Assembly (NCBI GenBank): GCA_958510825.1 | Contig: OY294044.1 | Location: forward strand, 69,700,095 to 69,764,094 | From: Brachypterus glaber | Lineage: Eukaryota > Arthropoda > Insecta > Coleoptera > Kateretidae | Length of the DNA: 64,000 bases | Direction: 5' to 3' | Shown here: positions 24,470-35,805 of the stretch, in pieces | How positions within the stretch are numbered: position 1 is the first letter of the stretch | Layout: the number at the start of each line of letters is the position of its first letter | The notes under the pieces: model-generated | The model's database searches: none | What the model was told of the DNA's origin: nothing | The model's input: the letters and a program-made list of their open reading frames with translations, nothing else | Translations under genes and position numbers: made by a program

Positions 24470-24915
24470 AAATTAAGATTTCTCGATTCATCTATCTCTG
24501 TTTGGAGAAAAATTGAGACAATAGACTCTAGATCAAGAATCGAGACTTCTCGACTTCTGACTAAAACTTTGTACATTTCATACACCTACCACTTTAAAGC
24601 TTTATGTAAGTTCTCTGGACACAAATTATGAAAATAAAGATTCATTGTCAATGAGTAAAACTTGTCTGGTCTACTGTGTGATGTTTTGACGAGATAATAA
24701 AGTAAGCCAATTGGCCAATCCTGCAGAAGAGAAAAAAATCAAGACTCTCGCAAGACAAGGCTAGAAGTTGATCATCAAGAATTTTGATAGACGAGATAAG
24801 AAGTTAATCGTCGTAGCCAAGGCAAGATTAACCTCTTTCTTGTCTTGAAAATCGAGACTCTCGAAAATGAAGACAAAAAGTTTCGTTTTTCTAGTCTCGA
24901 AATATCCCAGTCTTC
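24470..24915. repeat. Region dense in CGAGA/TCTCG motifs
   Basis: The motif recurs in both orientations: TTTCTCGATTC, AATCGAGACTTCTCGACTT, GACTCTCGCAAGACAAGG, GACGAGATAAG, AATCGAGACTCTCG and AGTCTCGAAAT. The density in 450 bp is far above background for this AT-rich window. It looks like diverged short inverted repeats rather than coding DNA. Its nature is unknown. Confidence 0.45.
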
Positions 24916-24941
24916 TTAGTTTTTGAGGTTAAAGAGCATAT

Positions 24942-25015
24942 GCACAGGCTCTTATGCGAGCCTAACAAATGTTATGTATTATGCTAGTTATGCGAGCCTC
25001 TGGCTAGGCCTTTAC
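24942..25015. repeat. Fragment of the CTATCCAGAGGCTCGCATAAC element
   Basis: GGCTCTTATGCGAGCC and, 40 bp on, GTTATGCGAGCCTCTGGCTA followed by GGCC match the inverted ends of the 120-bp element at 31146-31265 (GGCCTATCCAGAGGCTCGCA). It is more degraded. Confidence 0.6.
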
Positions 25016-25477
25016 ATGTTAAATAATGCGTATTAGCTTCAAAAGAAATCCTTATCTACATCTCATATTTATTTATTGCGTATTAATTAGCTCCCAAGCT
25101 CCAAAGCCTTAAAAATTAACAAATTAAAATTAACATTAACAAAAATTTCGAAATCACAATATCATTAAAAACGGCACGGGCTTAAATATGGACTTTCCTG
25201 TTAAAAAAACAAGTAAATTTAGGTATATATTTCAAAAATATAAGATTGTTAGTTAGGACGCTTCTACTTAGAAAGGTAAACCGTTCTTCACTCGGACATA
25301 GCAGTTTATACTAATAACCGAGTTTAAGATGGAATTTAAATTATTATGGTATTCATTAGAATTATTATGGTATTCATTAGAATTTTAACTGTTTTATTTT
25401 AATTTGATAATAGATTTTATTTGCGTATTAGTGACTAAAATATTTTAATTGGTAATAAAAACGACAAATTTTACAGT

Positions 25478-25745
25478 CAGATTAGGCTGAGAATAAATTA
25501 AAACAAGCCGTGAAGATATATAATTTTACGCATTTCATTATATATTATTCACAGTAAATAGTATATTGCATTTCCCAAAAATATTTTTTTTTAAACAACT
25601 TTTTTGAAAAACGAAAAATTATGGAAAAAACATATTTTTTTTTTAATTTTTAGATATTTTTTATTAAATTTTCTTGTTGCGAAAAACGAAAAAAAAAATT
25701 AAAAAAAAATTGAATTTCTTGACCTTATTAAAAAAATTATTTGTT
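25478..25745 (+). repeat. AAGATATGTAAT-family element, truncated copy
   Basis: It starts AACAAGCCGTGAAGATATA, then CATTTCATTATATATTATTC and AGTATATTGCATTTCCC, and continues with poly-A/T blocks containing GAAAAACGAAAAA, as at 48598-48800. The tandem-array part and distal end are missing. Confidence 0.7.
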
Positions 25746-25749
25746 TAAA

Positions 25750-27125
25750 TTTTCGCACAATAAGTGAAAAATTATAATCATATAATTTTTTATTAGGTTA
25801 TAATGATTGATTATATGTTATTGTTAATACACAATAAAATAAAATCCTTGTTGATGTATTGGACAAATACAATCAAACACTATTTTATCTGCAATAAAAA
25901 AAGATTTTAATGATTGATTATATAAATAAATTGTCTATAATAGAAAAGCTCCCGTGTTTTTTTACTATTTGCAACATTACTCACAATGTTTTATTTGTTT
26001 ATACAAAGTTTCTTTCGAGGAATTATTTTTCATCCACTTTCGATAAACTGAGATCATTGAAATTTTGCAATTCCAATGACATCATTTGCATTCTACTTAA
26101 TATTTGATCATTTATTAAAAGTTCAATGGTATTTTTGAGATTTTACTTTTAGTATTTTAAAATGCAATTGATTTTTGCCAAATTGCTAATAATATAATAA
26201 TAACATGGGCCGGTTTGAATCTGGGGTTTGAATATTTTTTATCTTATTATAAAGAGGGTCACCTATCATTATTAAATCAGTATTTATTAATTTTCTATCA
26301 CGTAGTTTTTGAAAAATTAATTATTAAAGATTTGGCATTAAATTTAAAAAATGTTTAAATTTACATGTTTTTCCTAACCACTTAACTTTTAGATGATAAA
26401 ACATTAATGATTATTTTACTCTGGTTAAATGATATTCGTAAAATTTTAAACTAATAGATGGCGTTTAAAATAGTATATGTCCATTTGGCGAAAAAAGAAA
26501 ACGAGCACCAAAAAAATTCTCTTAAACAAAATAATTCTGACATTGGGAATGATAATTATTTAAAATAATTAAAATATTGCGTATATTATGCATTTTAAAT
26601 TTTTAGATTGACATAGATTTGCTTAATTCTATACTCAAATATATATTCGAAAGTCAATTAAAGCCAGTCTGCCGTGCTAAGCTGAAAGGTCCTATCTAGA
26701 TAGGTTTAACATATACAGATAGCCCACACAAGTCCTGGACTTAGGGGATGCTTAATTAAGTACAATAATAGTACGAGATTAAACAAAATGTAAATGTAAA
26801 ATATTTTAATGTGACCAAAATATTAGATTTAGTAGCCTATATATAGCAAATTTAACAAATGAGTTAGACTCGAGGTTAAACTCCTCTGGTTAGGTTCTGG
26901 CGTCTGCTTTATATGTTCATAAATTTAGATTGTCCATGATCCAAATAATCTTTTTTTTTCTGTGCATATTAACAACGCAGGGTCAAAAGTTAAAGACAAA
27001 AAGACTGTTTGGTTAGTGGATTTAGTTCAGACTGACCAATCAGATATCAAGGGTCTGTGATCTATATTCTTAGTACGTATTAAAAAAATAAAATAAATTA
27101 ATTAAAAACAAAGGGTTAGATAGAT
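25750..27125. other. Unassigned AT-rich interval
   Basis: The 65-codon ORF at 25910-26107 has no recognised features. Near 26205-26235 a GGGCCGGTTTGAATCTGGGG patch may be an old transposon end. Otherwise nothing definable. Confidence 0.4.
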
Positions 27126-27131
27126 TTCAAT

Positions 27132-27392
27132 ATTTGTTTGTTTGTTTTACTGTTTAACGTCGTTTTTCGCTGCTATGGCCTAATTGACGGGACCGCTATC
27201 TTTACGTGCCCTCCGAAGCACGGTCCTCAACAGAACTCGCATCCACCCTGAAATGTGTTTACAGTTTCACCTGCAACCCACATTACAGTTAGTCATCGTC
27301 GTCCATCTACCGACAATTTACACCACTATACATCCATGCTCTATGTGGGGCTCGAACCCACAACCCCAGGATCCGTAATTAAACGCCGTCAA
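27132..27392 (-). mobile_element. tRNA-derived SINE, probably 5'-truncated
   Basis: On the minus strand, 27360-27347 reads TGGGTTCGAGCCCC, a near-consensus RNA polymerase III B box in a T-arm-like stem (TGTGGG...CCCACA). Downstream is a GTGCTTCGGAGGGCACGTAA block followed by GCGGTCCCGTC, matching a conserved central-domain wording I recall from insect and mollusc SINEs. It ends with CGACGTTAAACAG and a CAAA-repeat tail at about 27132-27150. No A box is evident upstream of the B box, so the head is truncated or decayed. Two overlapping plus-strand ORFs (27184-27467) are antisense by-products. Confidence 0.8.
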
Positions 27393-27399
27393 ATTCAAT

Positions 27400-28525
27400 A
27401 TTTAAAAATCCCAATTGGATACGTTCATAACCTAAAAACTAATGAATATATAATAATACAGAAATAAATATAAAATTGACGGATTATAATTTTTCAAAGC
27501 AATTATTTGAAATATCTCAAATTTTGATGAAGTTGGTCGACAAATAAAGGACAAATGAAGATTTACCTTACTAAATGTAGTCCTTCATATTTTTTACTTA
27601 AATATTATCTTTTATTGCCAATATGTGTGTAAGTTATGTCATTACTTGTCATTACATATATGGTTGTTTCTCTCAAAAAAAGCAGAAGGCTCAAAAAAAG
27701 AAGAAAGCGGCGACATTTTCTAAAATCTTCACGGTTTATTAAATACTTGACATTGCAAATAATCATTGTAGGTGATTTTATAACAAATGAATCATAAAAC
27801 AGTAGTTATATCGGTATTTTATTTTTTCTGATTCTCGAAGTAGACAGAATGCAGAGAATTTCATCGACCGTTTACAATCCCGGTCTTCCCCATATCGAGA
27901 CACAAACAGTGCACTGCAGTGCGGTCAGTTTGTCAGAGACAACTTCCAAACAAGCTGAATATAAGTTACAAAACTAATCGGTTTGAAACGAGCAACATGT
28001 ACTTTTGGCAAGAATTAGGTAATCCGTTAATCGCATTTAATTTTTAGCATCAAGTGTTTTAGTATAGTTATTTATTTATTTGCTATCTTAGATATGCCCT
28101 GGATTCAATTTTATATATTTTATAGTGATTGTATGGATTATGTGCAGTAAAATGACGAACATGTGATTATATTGCAGTAAGAAGGAAATTTTATGTTTTT
28201 TAATCATTTATAATGCTGATAAATTTTGATTTGGAAGCAACTAACACGTGAAGAAGTTTTTATACCTACAGAATGTTTTTATATACTAGCTCATGCGCAA
28301 ATATAATTACAAATTAGAAAAAACAGCCTTGTCAACAGCTAACACAAGCAACAGCAAACACGAAAAGGGAAGAAGGAAAAGAAAAAAAAGGTCTTACAGA
28401 AGACTGGAAATTTTCTATAATCAAAACAGGAGTGGGCATGGTGCCAAGCCAGACAAGAACCATTCTTGGTGAATTGAGTAACTAAGAGGGATCTGGCTAA
28501 TTATCTCACTGAGAAAAAGCCAAAA
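27400..28525. other. Interval with one half of a direct repeat; no proven gene
   Basis: 27905-27950 (GTGCACTGCAGTGCGGTCAG then TTTGTCAGAGACAAC) resembles 28815-28858 (GTCACTGCATTGCAGTGAGG then TCATTTAGTCAGATACAAC). The first copy has an initiator-like TCAGT and is moderately GC-rich, so a promoter was considered. Because it is repeated, a mobile-element origin is preferred. Confidence 0.4.
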
Positions 28526-28529
28526 AAAA

Positions 28530-28614
28530 GGAAGAAAAAGAAGAAAAAGAAGAAGAAGAAGAAGAAGAAGAAGAAGAAGAAGAAGAAGAAGAAGAAGAAG
28601 AAGAAGAAGAAGGA
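28530..28614 (+). repeat. GAA/AAG trinucleotide microsatellite
   Basis: About 85 bp of nearly pure AAG repeats (purines on the plus strand), preceded by a purine-rich lead-in (AAAAAGGAAG). Polypurine tracts of this kind can adopt triplex structure and vary in length. Confidence 0.95.
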
Positions 28615-28863
28615 GAAAACTAATCGGTTGTATACCATACGTTTTATTTTTAAATTATTTTAATTCTAATTCACTGATTTCTTAAAAAAATGCTTATAAA
28701 CTTGTTTCATTCCACATCCTACAGATGATGTGAGAATATTAGGGAAGCTAAAATTTTTTAAGGGCACTTGATTGGTTGCAAGTATCAACTTGCTACCTTT
28801 GTTTGTTGTTGTCAATGCAGTCACTGCATTGCAGTGAGGTCATTTAGTCAGATACAACAAGTA

Positions 28864-29972
28864 GACCAGGGTCGATAATTTTGAAAATGGTAAAAAGTGA
28901 AAAAAAAATATAGTAGGATGAAACCCGTTAAAAAAGGACGAGACTATAACAAAAATGAAAGGAAAAATAATTTACGGGCGATCTGAGCTCGGGAAGTGGA
29001 AGGGGGTGAGTTTTTAAGGGTAAAAAACCGTGTTTCTCGATTTTCGGCAAAACTACAAGTCCTATGGAAAAAAATTAAATTACAAAGTTGTAGGTAATAA
29101 AGAGAGCTACAACTTTTGTAATTACACTTTTTTCACATAACCTCAAAATTTATGTGAAAAATTCAAATAATCAAGTTTTTGGTTTGGACTTTTTATCTTA
29201 TGCAAAAAAATTTCTTTTTTCACGAAATTTGTTGAAAACTTACTTTTTTATGTCCTAAAGACACTGTAATTTTTTTGATTTGTAATATTAATTTTTTCAC
29301 CTTATTTTGACTTTATATCGAAAAAACACCCTAATTTTCAATCGAAAATTCTCGCGTCAAAATATCAGCTTTTTAAAAAAAGTCAAGGAGTTTTTTATTC
29401 GTTGAAATCTCTTCTTTCTGATAATGTAAAAAATATATACATTACTATGGTAAATGTTCTCAGAAAACGCAAAGAAAAGAAAAAAACTCTAATCCGAAAT
29501 TTTTTTTTTAATCACTTTACAATTTTGAGCTATTTAGTAAAATTTACACTTTAATTACTTGAAAAACGTAAGATTCTATGTTACATTGATAGGACATAAA
29601 AAGGTAAGTTATCACCAAATTTCGTGAAAAAAAATTTTTTTTGCATAAGATAAAAAGTCCAAACCAAAAACTTGATTATTTGAATTTTTCACATAAATTT
29701 TGAGGTTATGTGAAAAAAGTGTAATTACAAAAGTTGTAGGTCTCTTTATTACCTACAACTTTCTCATTTAATTTTTTTCCATAGGACTTGTAGTTTTTCC
29801 GGAAATCGAGATACACCGTTTTTTACCCTTAAAAACTCACCCCCTTCCACTTCCCGACCTCAGATCGCCCGTAAATTATTTTTCCTTTCATTTTTGTTAT
29901 ATTCTCGTCCTTTTTTAACGGGTTTTATCCTACTATAATTTTTTTTGGTTTCAAAAATTACCGACCCTGGTC
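28864..29972. mobile_element. 1.1-kb foldback element with arms of about 400 bp
   Basis: The left arm begins GACCAGGGTCGATAATTTT and the right arm ends AAATTACCGACCCTGGTC; TA flanks both ends (28862-28863, 29973-29974). The arms stay complementary far inward: GCGATCTGAGCTCGGGAAG, CTACAAGTCCTATGGAAAA, AAGTTGTAGGTAATAAAGAG, GGTTTGGACTTTTTATCTTA, and up to TTTTTATGTCCTA near 29270 and 29580. Only about 300 bp is unpaired. No coding capacity; the minus-strand ORF at 29860-30096 covers the right arm and flank and is an artefact. Confidence 0.9.
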
Positions 29973-30104
29973 TAAAGCAGAATATGAGTTTCAAAATTAA
30001 TTGCTTGTAAACAAAAGATTTTATGTTTAAAGTTTTATAATTCAGTCTTCCATACTGATTTGATAAAAAAAATCCTATAAACCTGTATTGATCCACAATA
30101 TACC

Positions 30105-30290
30105 AGGTGATTCGGAAATATATTACAGCAAATAGCTACTTAGGAAGATACAACTCTGTAAAAGTGCAGTCGGTTCATGAGTTATCGCCTTTTTTTCGTT
30201 TTAAAAAGAACTTCTTATTGGGTTAATGCTGCGACTTTATGTATATGTTTTAGGAACTTGTCAAGCTACAGGAAAGAAGTATTGATTTTA
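30105..30290. repeat. Single end of a CAGGTGATTCGG-type element
   Basis: It begins ATACCAGGTGATTCGGAAAT and reads through CAGTCGGTTCATGAGTTATCG, wording typical of the foldback elements in the window. No partner end found. Confidence 0.35.
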
Positions 30291-30812
30291 ATTATTATTG
30301 TATTGTCATTAAAATGACGATATCACTACTCTGAAACTCCAAAATTTTTAATCAGAAAATTTGTATGTTTCTCAATACAATTAGGGATCTAAATTTGTTA
30401 AAACTTAATTTCTGCTACAGTTGTTTCCTATTTTTGAAGCACACGGTATACTTTTTTATTTTATGAGTAGATATATGTATCGTATACTTCATTTATGTAC
30501 CAGTTTTTTATATTTGCCATATGTGAGCCGATGTAATTATGTTAGGAGGAATAACAGTTTTCAGAATGTCCTTCAGATAATTATTATAGGTGAATCTTCA
30601 CTCTTGAGTGAAAATACAAAAAGTATACCGGGTGACCCAGCTAACACAGATCCATAGTATATTATCGTTATTATTAAATATATCAAAATAAGATTTATCT
30701 CAGTCTGTATAACTCAAAAAGCTATAAGTATACCTAAAAATTATTTTATGTTAAATTTTAGTATTTAAGTAAAATTGCATTTAAATATAATGTCAAATAA
30801 GCTATATTTCAG

Positions 30813-31398
30813 CTATAGTCCGTCCAATTATGCAAGATAGTAGTTTAAAATTTCCCCGATTTTTAAGCTACATCATTGGTTAAAAACTCGCACCTTTTAA
30901 CATATAAAATATTGTGACATTTTTTTCTATGACAATGATTGACGGTCGTTAAAGCTAATAAAAGAAGAGAAAGTTACATAAAAAAATGGTTATACTTAAT
31001 GTTATTTTGTATGGTATTGAAAAAGGTAATTTTTTGGTTTATTCTTCATACACTCACACTAAATTAGCATATTCTACATATTGTACAAACGTAAATTATA
31101 TTGAACACAAGGAAAACGTCAAATTTTTAGGTTACAATTCAACTTAAGGCCTATCCAGAGGCTCGCATAACAACCATTACAAGATACATGACGACACATC
31201 AAGCCAATCCTGGCATCGCATTCTTATGTACTATGCTTGTTATGGGAGTCTTTGGATAGGCCCTTTCCAGGAAAACAGTACCGACATCTGTTAAATTTTT
31301 GATTCACTACGATTTATGCATAATTATGCTATATATGCACTCTGTGGTGTAAAACGGGCCGGGTCCCTTACTATCTTGCATAACTGGACGGAGTATAG
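30813..31398. mobile_element. Middle nested MITE (AGTCCGTCCAATTATGC ends)
   Basis: Left end TATAGTCCGTCCAATTATGC then AAGATAGTAG; right end CTTACTATCTTGCATAACTG then GACGGAGTATAG. The termini are inverted with few mismatches over about 30 bp. Lies wholly inside 30625-31533. Confidence 0.75.
31146..31265. mobile_element. Innermost 120-bp MITE (GGCCTATCCAGAGGCTCGC ends)
   Basis: Left AAGGCCTATCCAGAGGCTCG then CATAACAA; right TTGTTATGGGAGTCTTTGG then ATAGGCCCTT. Lies inside the 30813-31398 element. A related fragment is at 24942-25015. Confidence 0.75.
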
Positions 31399-31539
31399 TA
31401 GAAAAGTTTTGTTTATGCACTCATATAGCTTGTTGGGTTTATATTGATTGACATAAATATTATTAAGTTTGCTTTTTAAAATAATAAGGACCAAAAAAAC
31501 AGTTGATCTGTGTTAGCTGGAACACACGGTATATACCCA

Positions 31540-33285
31540 AATTAAAATTCTAATTGAAAAATATTTTTTAGGGGGATTTACGGAAGCTACTAAGCAATTT
31601 TTTTTTAAGTATCAAGGTAAATATTTTTAATTGGAAAGATATTTAAGATGTAGAATAATATGCAAATAAAGAATATAAGTACTTGATAAACTTGGTCAAG
31701 TATATTTAAATAAATTAATGTTCTTAGTTCTATTATGGTATAATTGACAAGAATATATATTTGAATGATACAGGTAAACCACTCTAAAAATAAACTTGTT
31801 TTCGCATGCGCGCGCGAAATTTTTATTTTTTAATTGTAGAAAGGACTCATTACAGCTGCCCTATAGAATTAGGACTTACAACGATTTATAGGAAAGTTTT
31901 TCTCCTCTTTAATAACAGGAGAAAACTTCCCAGTTAGGAAAATATTTCTTCATAGAACATATTGGTACTTTATCTGACGTATGAAAAGAATATTTAACTC
32001 CAGTCTATTGAAACATATTGAACATATTTAAAAGTAGTTATTTAAAAAGAAACTGATTGAAAAAGAGCTTGTTCATAACTCATAACATTGTATAGTCCTG
32101 TCGCAGTCTGGAGAATCTTAGGCAGTCCCAAACACTTTACTGTAAGTTGTTTGTGGTAGTATTTTCAGTTACTTTTGCAATACAACATCTTGATTTACAA
32201 CTGGTACGGTCTATCCAAACAATAGTATGTAACTATGAATTATTAACTTGGGACGTATATGCGCTTTTATGTATACTATATTTAATATATTTGCAAAATC
32301 TTTTGTAATACGTGTGAACAACTTGTGTCCAAGAAACTGTAACCGAATTTGATGTTAGAAACCTGACATCATTATACATTTTTAAATGTTTAAGAAAAAC
32401 ATGGAAAATTTCAAGAATGATAAATTTGTGTTAACGGATAGTTATAAATAAAAACAACTGTGGATAAAACTTACATTACAAAAAATAAACATATTATTTT
32501 ATATATACTTACAAAATTATTTCTAATACACAACCAACCAAGCTTATTTTTAATTGCGTATTTGAACTATGGATACAGATATTTTATTAATAAAAAATAT
32601 TATTATTTTTTTTTACATACTCCTAACAACTTTCGTGAAACATACGTTGGTTATGTTTAAGTTTTTTGTATTTTATACCCGAAAATAAGGTTTTTTGAGG
32701 TTATCTCCAAAACTAATCGGACTTTTTGACTTTAAATTCGGATTCAGCGCCTAAAAATACATCAGAATACAATGGTCTCCTAAAAATTCCTGACATTTTT
32801 TTCTTTTTGTGTGGTTGTGTTAATGCTATTGGCTAAATTGTATTTTACTTATTTTCTAAATAATCTTAGAGATAAAAGGTATATTTTGAAAGAATTGGTG
32901 AGCAAGCAACTTGAACTAAACAAGAAAATCGCCTTAATGTCAATAATTTTCTGAGGGACGTACATAAATGTTTACATTTTGTTTGGAAGAATCCTGCAGC
33001 AAGTTCTGCAGTGCATGACATATTTTATAGCCTATTATCAAAAATTACTTCATAAATAAATGTCATAAATTACTTTGACTACAACGGCAAATATATCCAA
33101 TCAAAATGGTCCAAGAAGAGAACCTTGAGTTACTTTTTTTTTATAAATAACAATAGAAATAGTTGCACAGTTTTGAAACATTTAATAAATAATTCAGATG
33201 AAGATGTCACTTTTTTTTAGTTTTGTTTGGACTTTAGATATTATAGACTTCAAAACAACTTGCTAGAGATAGACATGTAGATATA
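31540..33285. other. Unassigned AT-rich interval
   Basis: It contains a GC-rich near-palindrome TTCGCATGCGCGCGCGAA at about 31800-31818. The 66-codon ORF at 32460-32660 is low-complexity. Around 32690-32760 a CTAATCGGACTTTTTGAC patch reads like transposon internal sequence. No exon recognised. Confidence 0.4.
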
Positions 33286-33291
33286 CAGGGT

Positions 33292-33974
33292 ATTCTATTA
33301 AATGGTACACCCACCGTAACTTTTCAACGGGATGGAATATAAACTTTATATTTGGAATATGCATATCACACAGCAAAAACTATTATTTGTCATATTTTTC
33401 AATTTTTTATTCCGTAGGGTGGCGCCAGTGGGGCAATGGTGGACAATATTTTAAATAGCACCCTAGGTCTTGTGATCATTATTTTAAAGAGCTTAAAATT
33501 CTCTGTATAACCATGTAACTATTTATTTTTTAATATTTTTTTGCAGATTTTTTTTTTCTTCAAAACTGATGAAATTTTCAGTATTTAAAAAAAATATAAT
33601 TTTGAAAATTTTGCGCAAAAAGGTCCAAATACATGATGTATTATCATGCTAAGACTAATTATTTATGAACAAAATATTAAAAATTTAAATAATTTTGAAG
33701 AAAAAAAAATTTTCAAAAAAAATATTTAAAAAATAATAGTTACATAGCTAAATATAGAATTTTAAGCTTTTTAAAATGTATGACGAGACCTAGAGTGCCT
33801 TTTGAAATGTTGTTTCCCATTGCCCCCCTGGCGCCACCTTACCGAATAAAAAATTGAAAAATATGGCAAATGATAATTTTTATTGTGCAATTTACACATT
33901 TAAATTTAAAGTTTTTATCTCATTTCGTTCAAAAGTTACAGGAGGTGTACCATTTAAAAGAATAACCCTGTATA
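33292..33974. mobile_element. 683-bp foldback MITE (ACAGGGT...ACCCTGT), copy 1
   Basis: Left end: TATACAGGGTATTCTATTAA then ATGGTACACCCACCG; right end: GTACCATTTAAAAGAATAAC then CCTGTATA. Both arms carry GGAATATGCATATCA-type and GGTGGCGCCAGTGGGGCAA-type blocks in inverse order (right arm GCCCCCCTGGCGCCACC). The centre is A/T-rich around 33530-33730. A 74-codon ORF at 33854-34078 overlaps the right end and is not a gene. A second copy is at 56283-56835. Confidence 0.85.
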
Positions 33975-34150
33975 TATGTATAGATCAATCAATAACTCAT
34001 AATAAGAGTCATATTATGACCAATAAAATGCTATACACATTATTAGCTTTCTTTTATTATTATATTTTATATTATTAATACCATTATTATACAATTTGTG
34101 ATAAAGTCATTTAACAATAAATAAAATATAAAGTATTAATACTATAAAAG

Positions 34151-34672
34151 ACCAGCTGAACAGTTGCAAGCACCTTGTCAAAACATCGGCTTTAGGCACT
34201 AATTTTAAACGTTAAGAAAAGGAAAGTTGTGTGATCACGTGAATAGGCAACCATTAATACACCTGCATAATTTATTAAAGTTTGAAAGTCTGTATCTCTA
34301 AAACGTTATAATCTAGCAAAAAACAGTATTTAGCATTTTCATTTAAAAAATTTTATAATCGGGTTATAAATAAGTGAGATATGCTAAAAAAAAAACGTTT
34401 TTCTACGCCAATGTCTCATTTTTTAACCAATTTAAGATTATCTCATATAAGTGCTGAATTAATAAAATACAATCATAATTGCCTTAATTATAACCAAAAA
34501 ATGCTAAAAATAGGAGTTTTACCCCATTCTTACTCTCAATTATTTACCCCCAAAATCTAATCGATAAGAAACGATATTCAAAAAACCGCTTTGCGATATC
34601 TTATTTAGACATGGAGTTATCGGGTTTAAAGACAGACAGACAGATAGACAGACAGACAGACAGATGGACAAA
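34151..34672 (+). repeat. Dispersed repeat ending in a GACA microsatellite, copy 2
   Basis: It opens ACCAGCTGAACAGTTGCAAG, contains GGAAAGTTGTGTGATCACGT and AGGAGTTTTACCCCATTCTT, and ends in a GACA array at about 34631-34670, matching 18083-18685 in the same orientation. It is shorter by several small deletions. Flanks after the microsatellite differ from copy 1, which fixes the distal boundary. Confidence 0.8.
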
Positions 34673-35573
34673 TATGAAAAAAAAAACATGATCAAAGATT
34701 TTGACTTTCAGCGAAGATTTCAATACATGGGCACTCTTAGTAGCACGATGTAAAAATATTATGTCGACAGATTCACTTTCTGGTATTTCATTACAGGAAG
34801 AATTTACAATAGGTTATTTTTATAATATTAATTTATAATAATAATTATTCATATGAAAAACCAATGAATGAGCAAATTTATTTATTTTGTTAATTCTAGT
34901 ATTAACAAATAAATAATAGTATACTGTTATTATAGAGATTACAATTAAATGTAAATCTATGTAGATAATTTGCAATCATTAAAATTTTAAAGATGCATAA
35001 ATATAACCAAATTTAGTATTTACACTAGGCACTAGATGGCGCACGCCACTGCATACCTTTAATGTAAGAATAAAATTCTTCGGCAAAATCGGATTTTCTG
35101 CTTCAGTCGATTGCGAAAGTCACAATATATGGCACGGATGATCGCTAATAAGCGTGAAATAGGTTATGGGCAATTCACTGTTAATTTAAACTTTGATTCT
35201 CCAGATTTTGTTTTCAGTTTTTTCTTTGTCTAGCAGTACCTACTTGTTTAGATATTAAAAAACTGAAACGCAACTTGAGGACAATGTCAAAATAATTTAT
35301 AAACTATATTTTTAACTGATATTTGGAGTTACTAGTTTTAGCTAGAAGAAAAAATATTATATGACAACTGTTTTACTAGTAAGTGTTCTCGACTGATTTT
35401 TTGCCTTGACTCTGTCTCAGCAAAAACCTTCAGTCTCAGATACTAAAGACTTAGTTGACATACTAAGTGCATAATATACATCCAAACTCTAAAAGTTTAC
35501 TTTTAATAAAAGTTTTAGAAAGTCAGGCAATAATGCCAAACTTTCGTTTTTTTTATTTTTTGAGAAAATTTAA

Positions 35574-35805
35574 CACGTTGGCTACCACGAGAGTCACCGG
35601 TGACTCTCAATAATTTTTCCATTTATTCGACGTGTATTACCGGTGACTCTCGGTAGCATATGTTAACATCAGATCGTCTCTCAAACAATCATCACTTTAA
35701 AAATTATAAAATTCTATTTGACTACATATTTTTTATTTTTTAAAACATTTTTTCATAGGTTTAAAATAGGGCTGAAAATCGAAATTTTTCGTGGTAGCCA
35801 ACGTG
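35574..35805. mobile_element. 232-bp piggyBac-like MITE
   Basis: Termini CACGTTGGCTACCACGAGAG and CGTGGTAGCCAACGTG are inverted repeats of about 16 bp. The left flank is TTAA (35570-35573) and the right flank TTGA (35806-35809), one change from the TTAA target typical of piggyBac. Just inside the left end is a perfect 20-bp palindrome, GAGAGTCACCGGTGACTCTC, with a partial second copy (ACCGGTGACTCTCGGTAGC) about 45 bp on. No coding capacity. Confidence 0.75.

Larger units (their letters stand above)
30625..31533. mobile_element. Outer MITE with CCCAGCTAACACAGATC ends
   Basis: Left end: TATACCGGGTGACCCAGCTA then ACACAGATCC. Right end: GATCTGTGTTAGCTGGAACA then CACGGTATA. The remaining interior is AT-rich and includes a second inverted-repeat element (30813-31398), which itself contains a third (31146-31265). 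The plus-strand 78-codon ORF at 30421-30657 runs into the left end and has no support. Confidence 0.75.

Noticed and set aside
27905..28010. Possible promoter and first exon (initiator-like TCAGT, moderate GC, downstream ATG)
   Set aside because: The core stretch recurs at 28815-28858 next to a foldback element, so a repeat origin is more likely; no clear exon follows.
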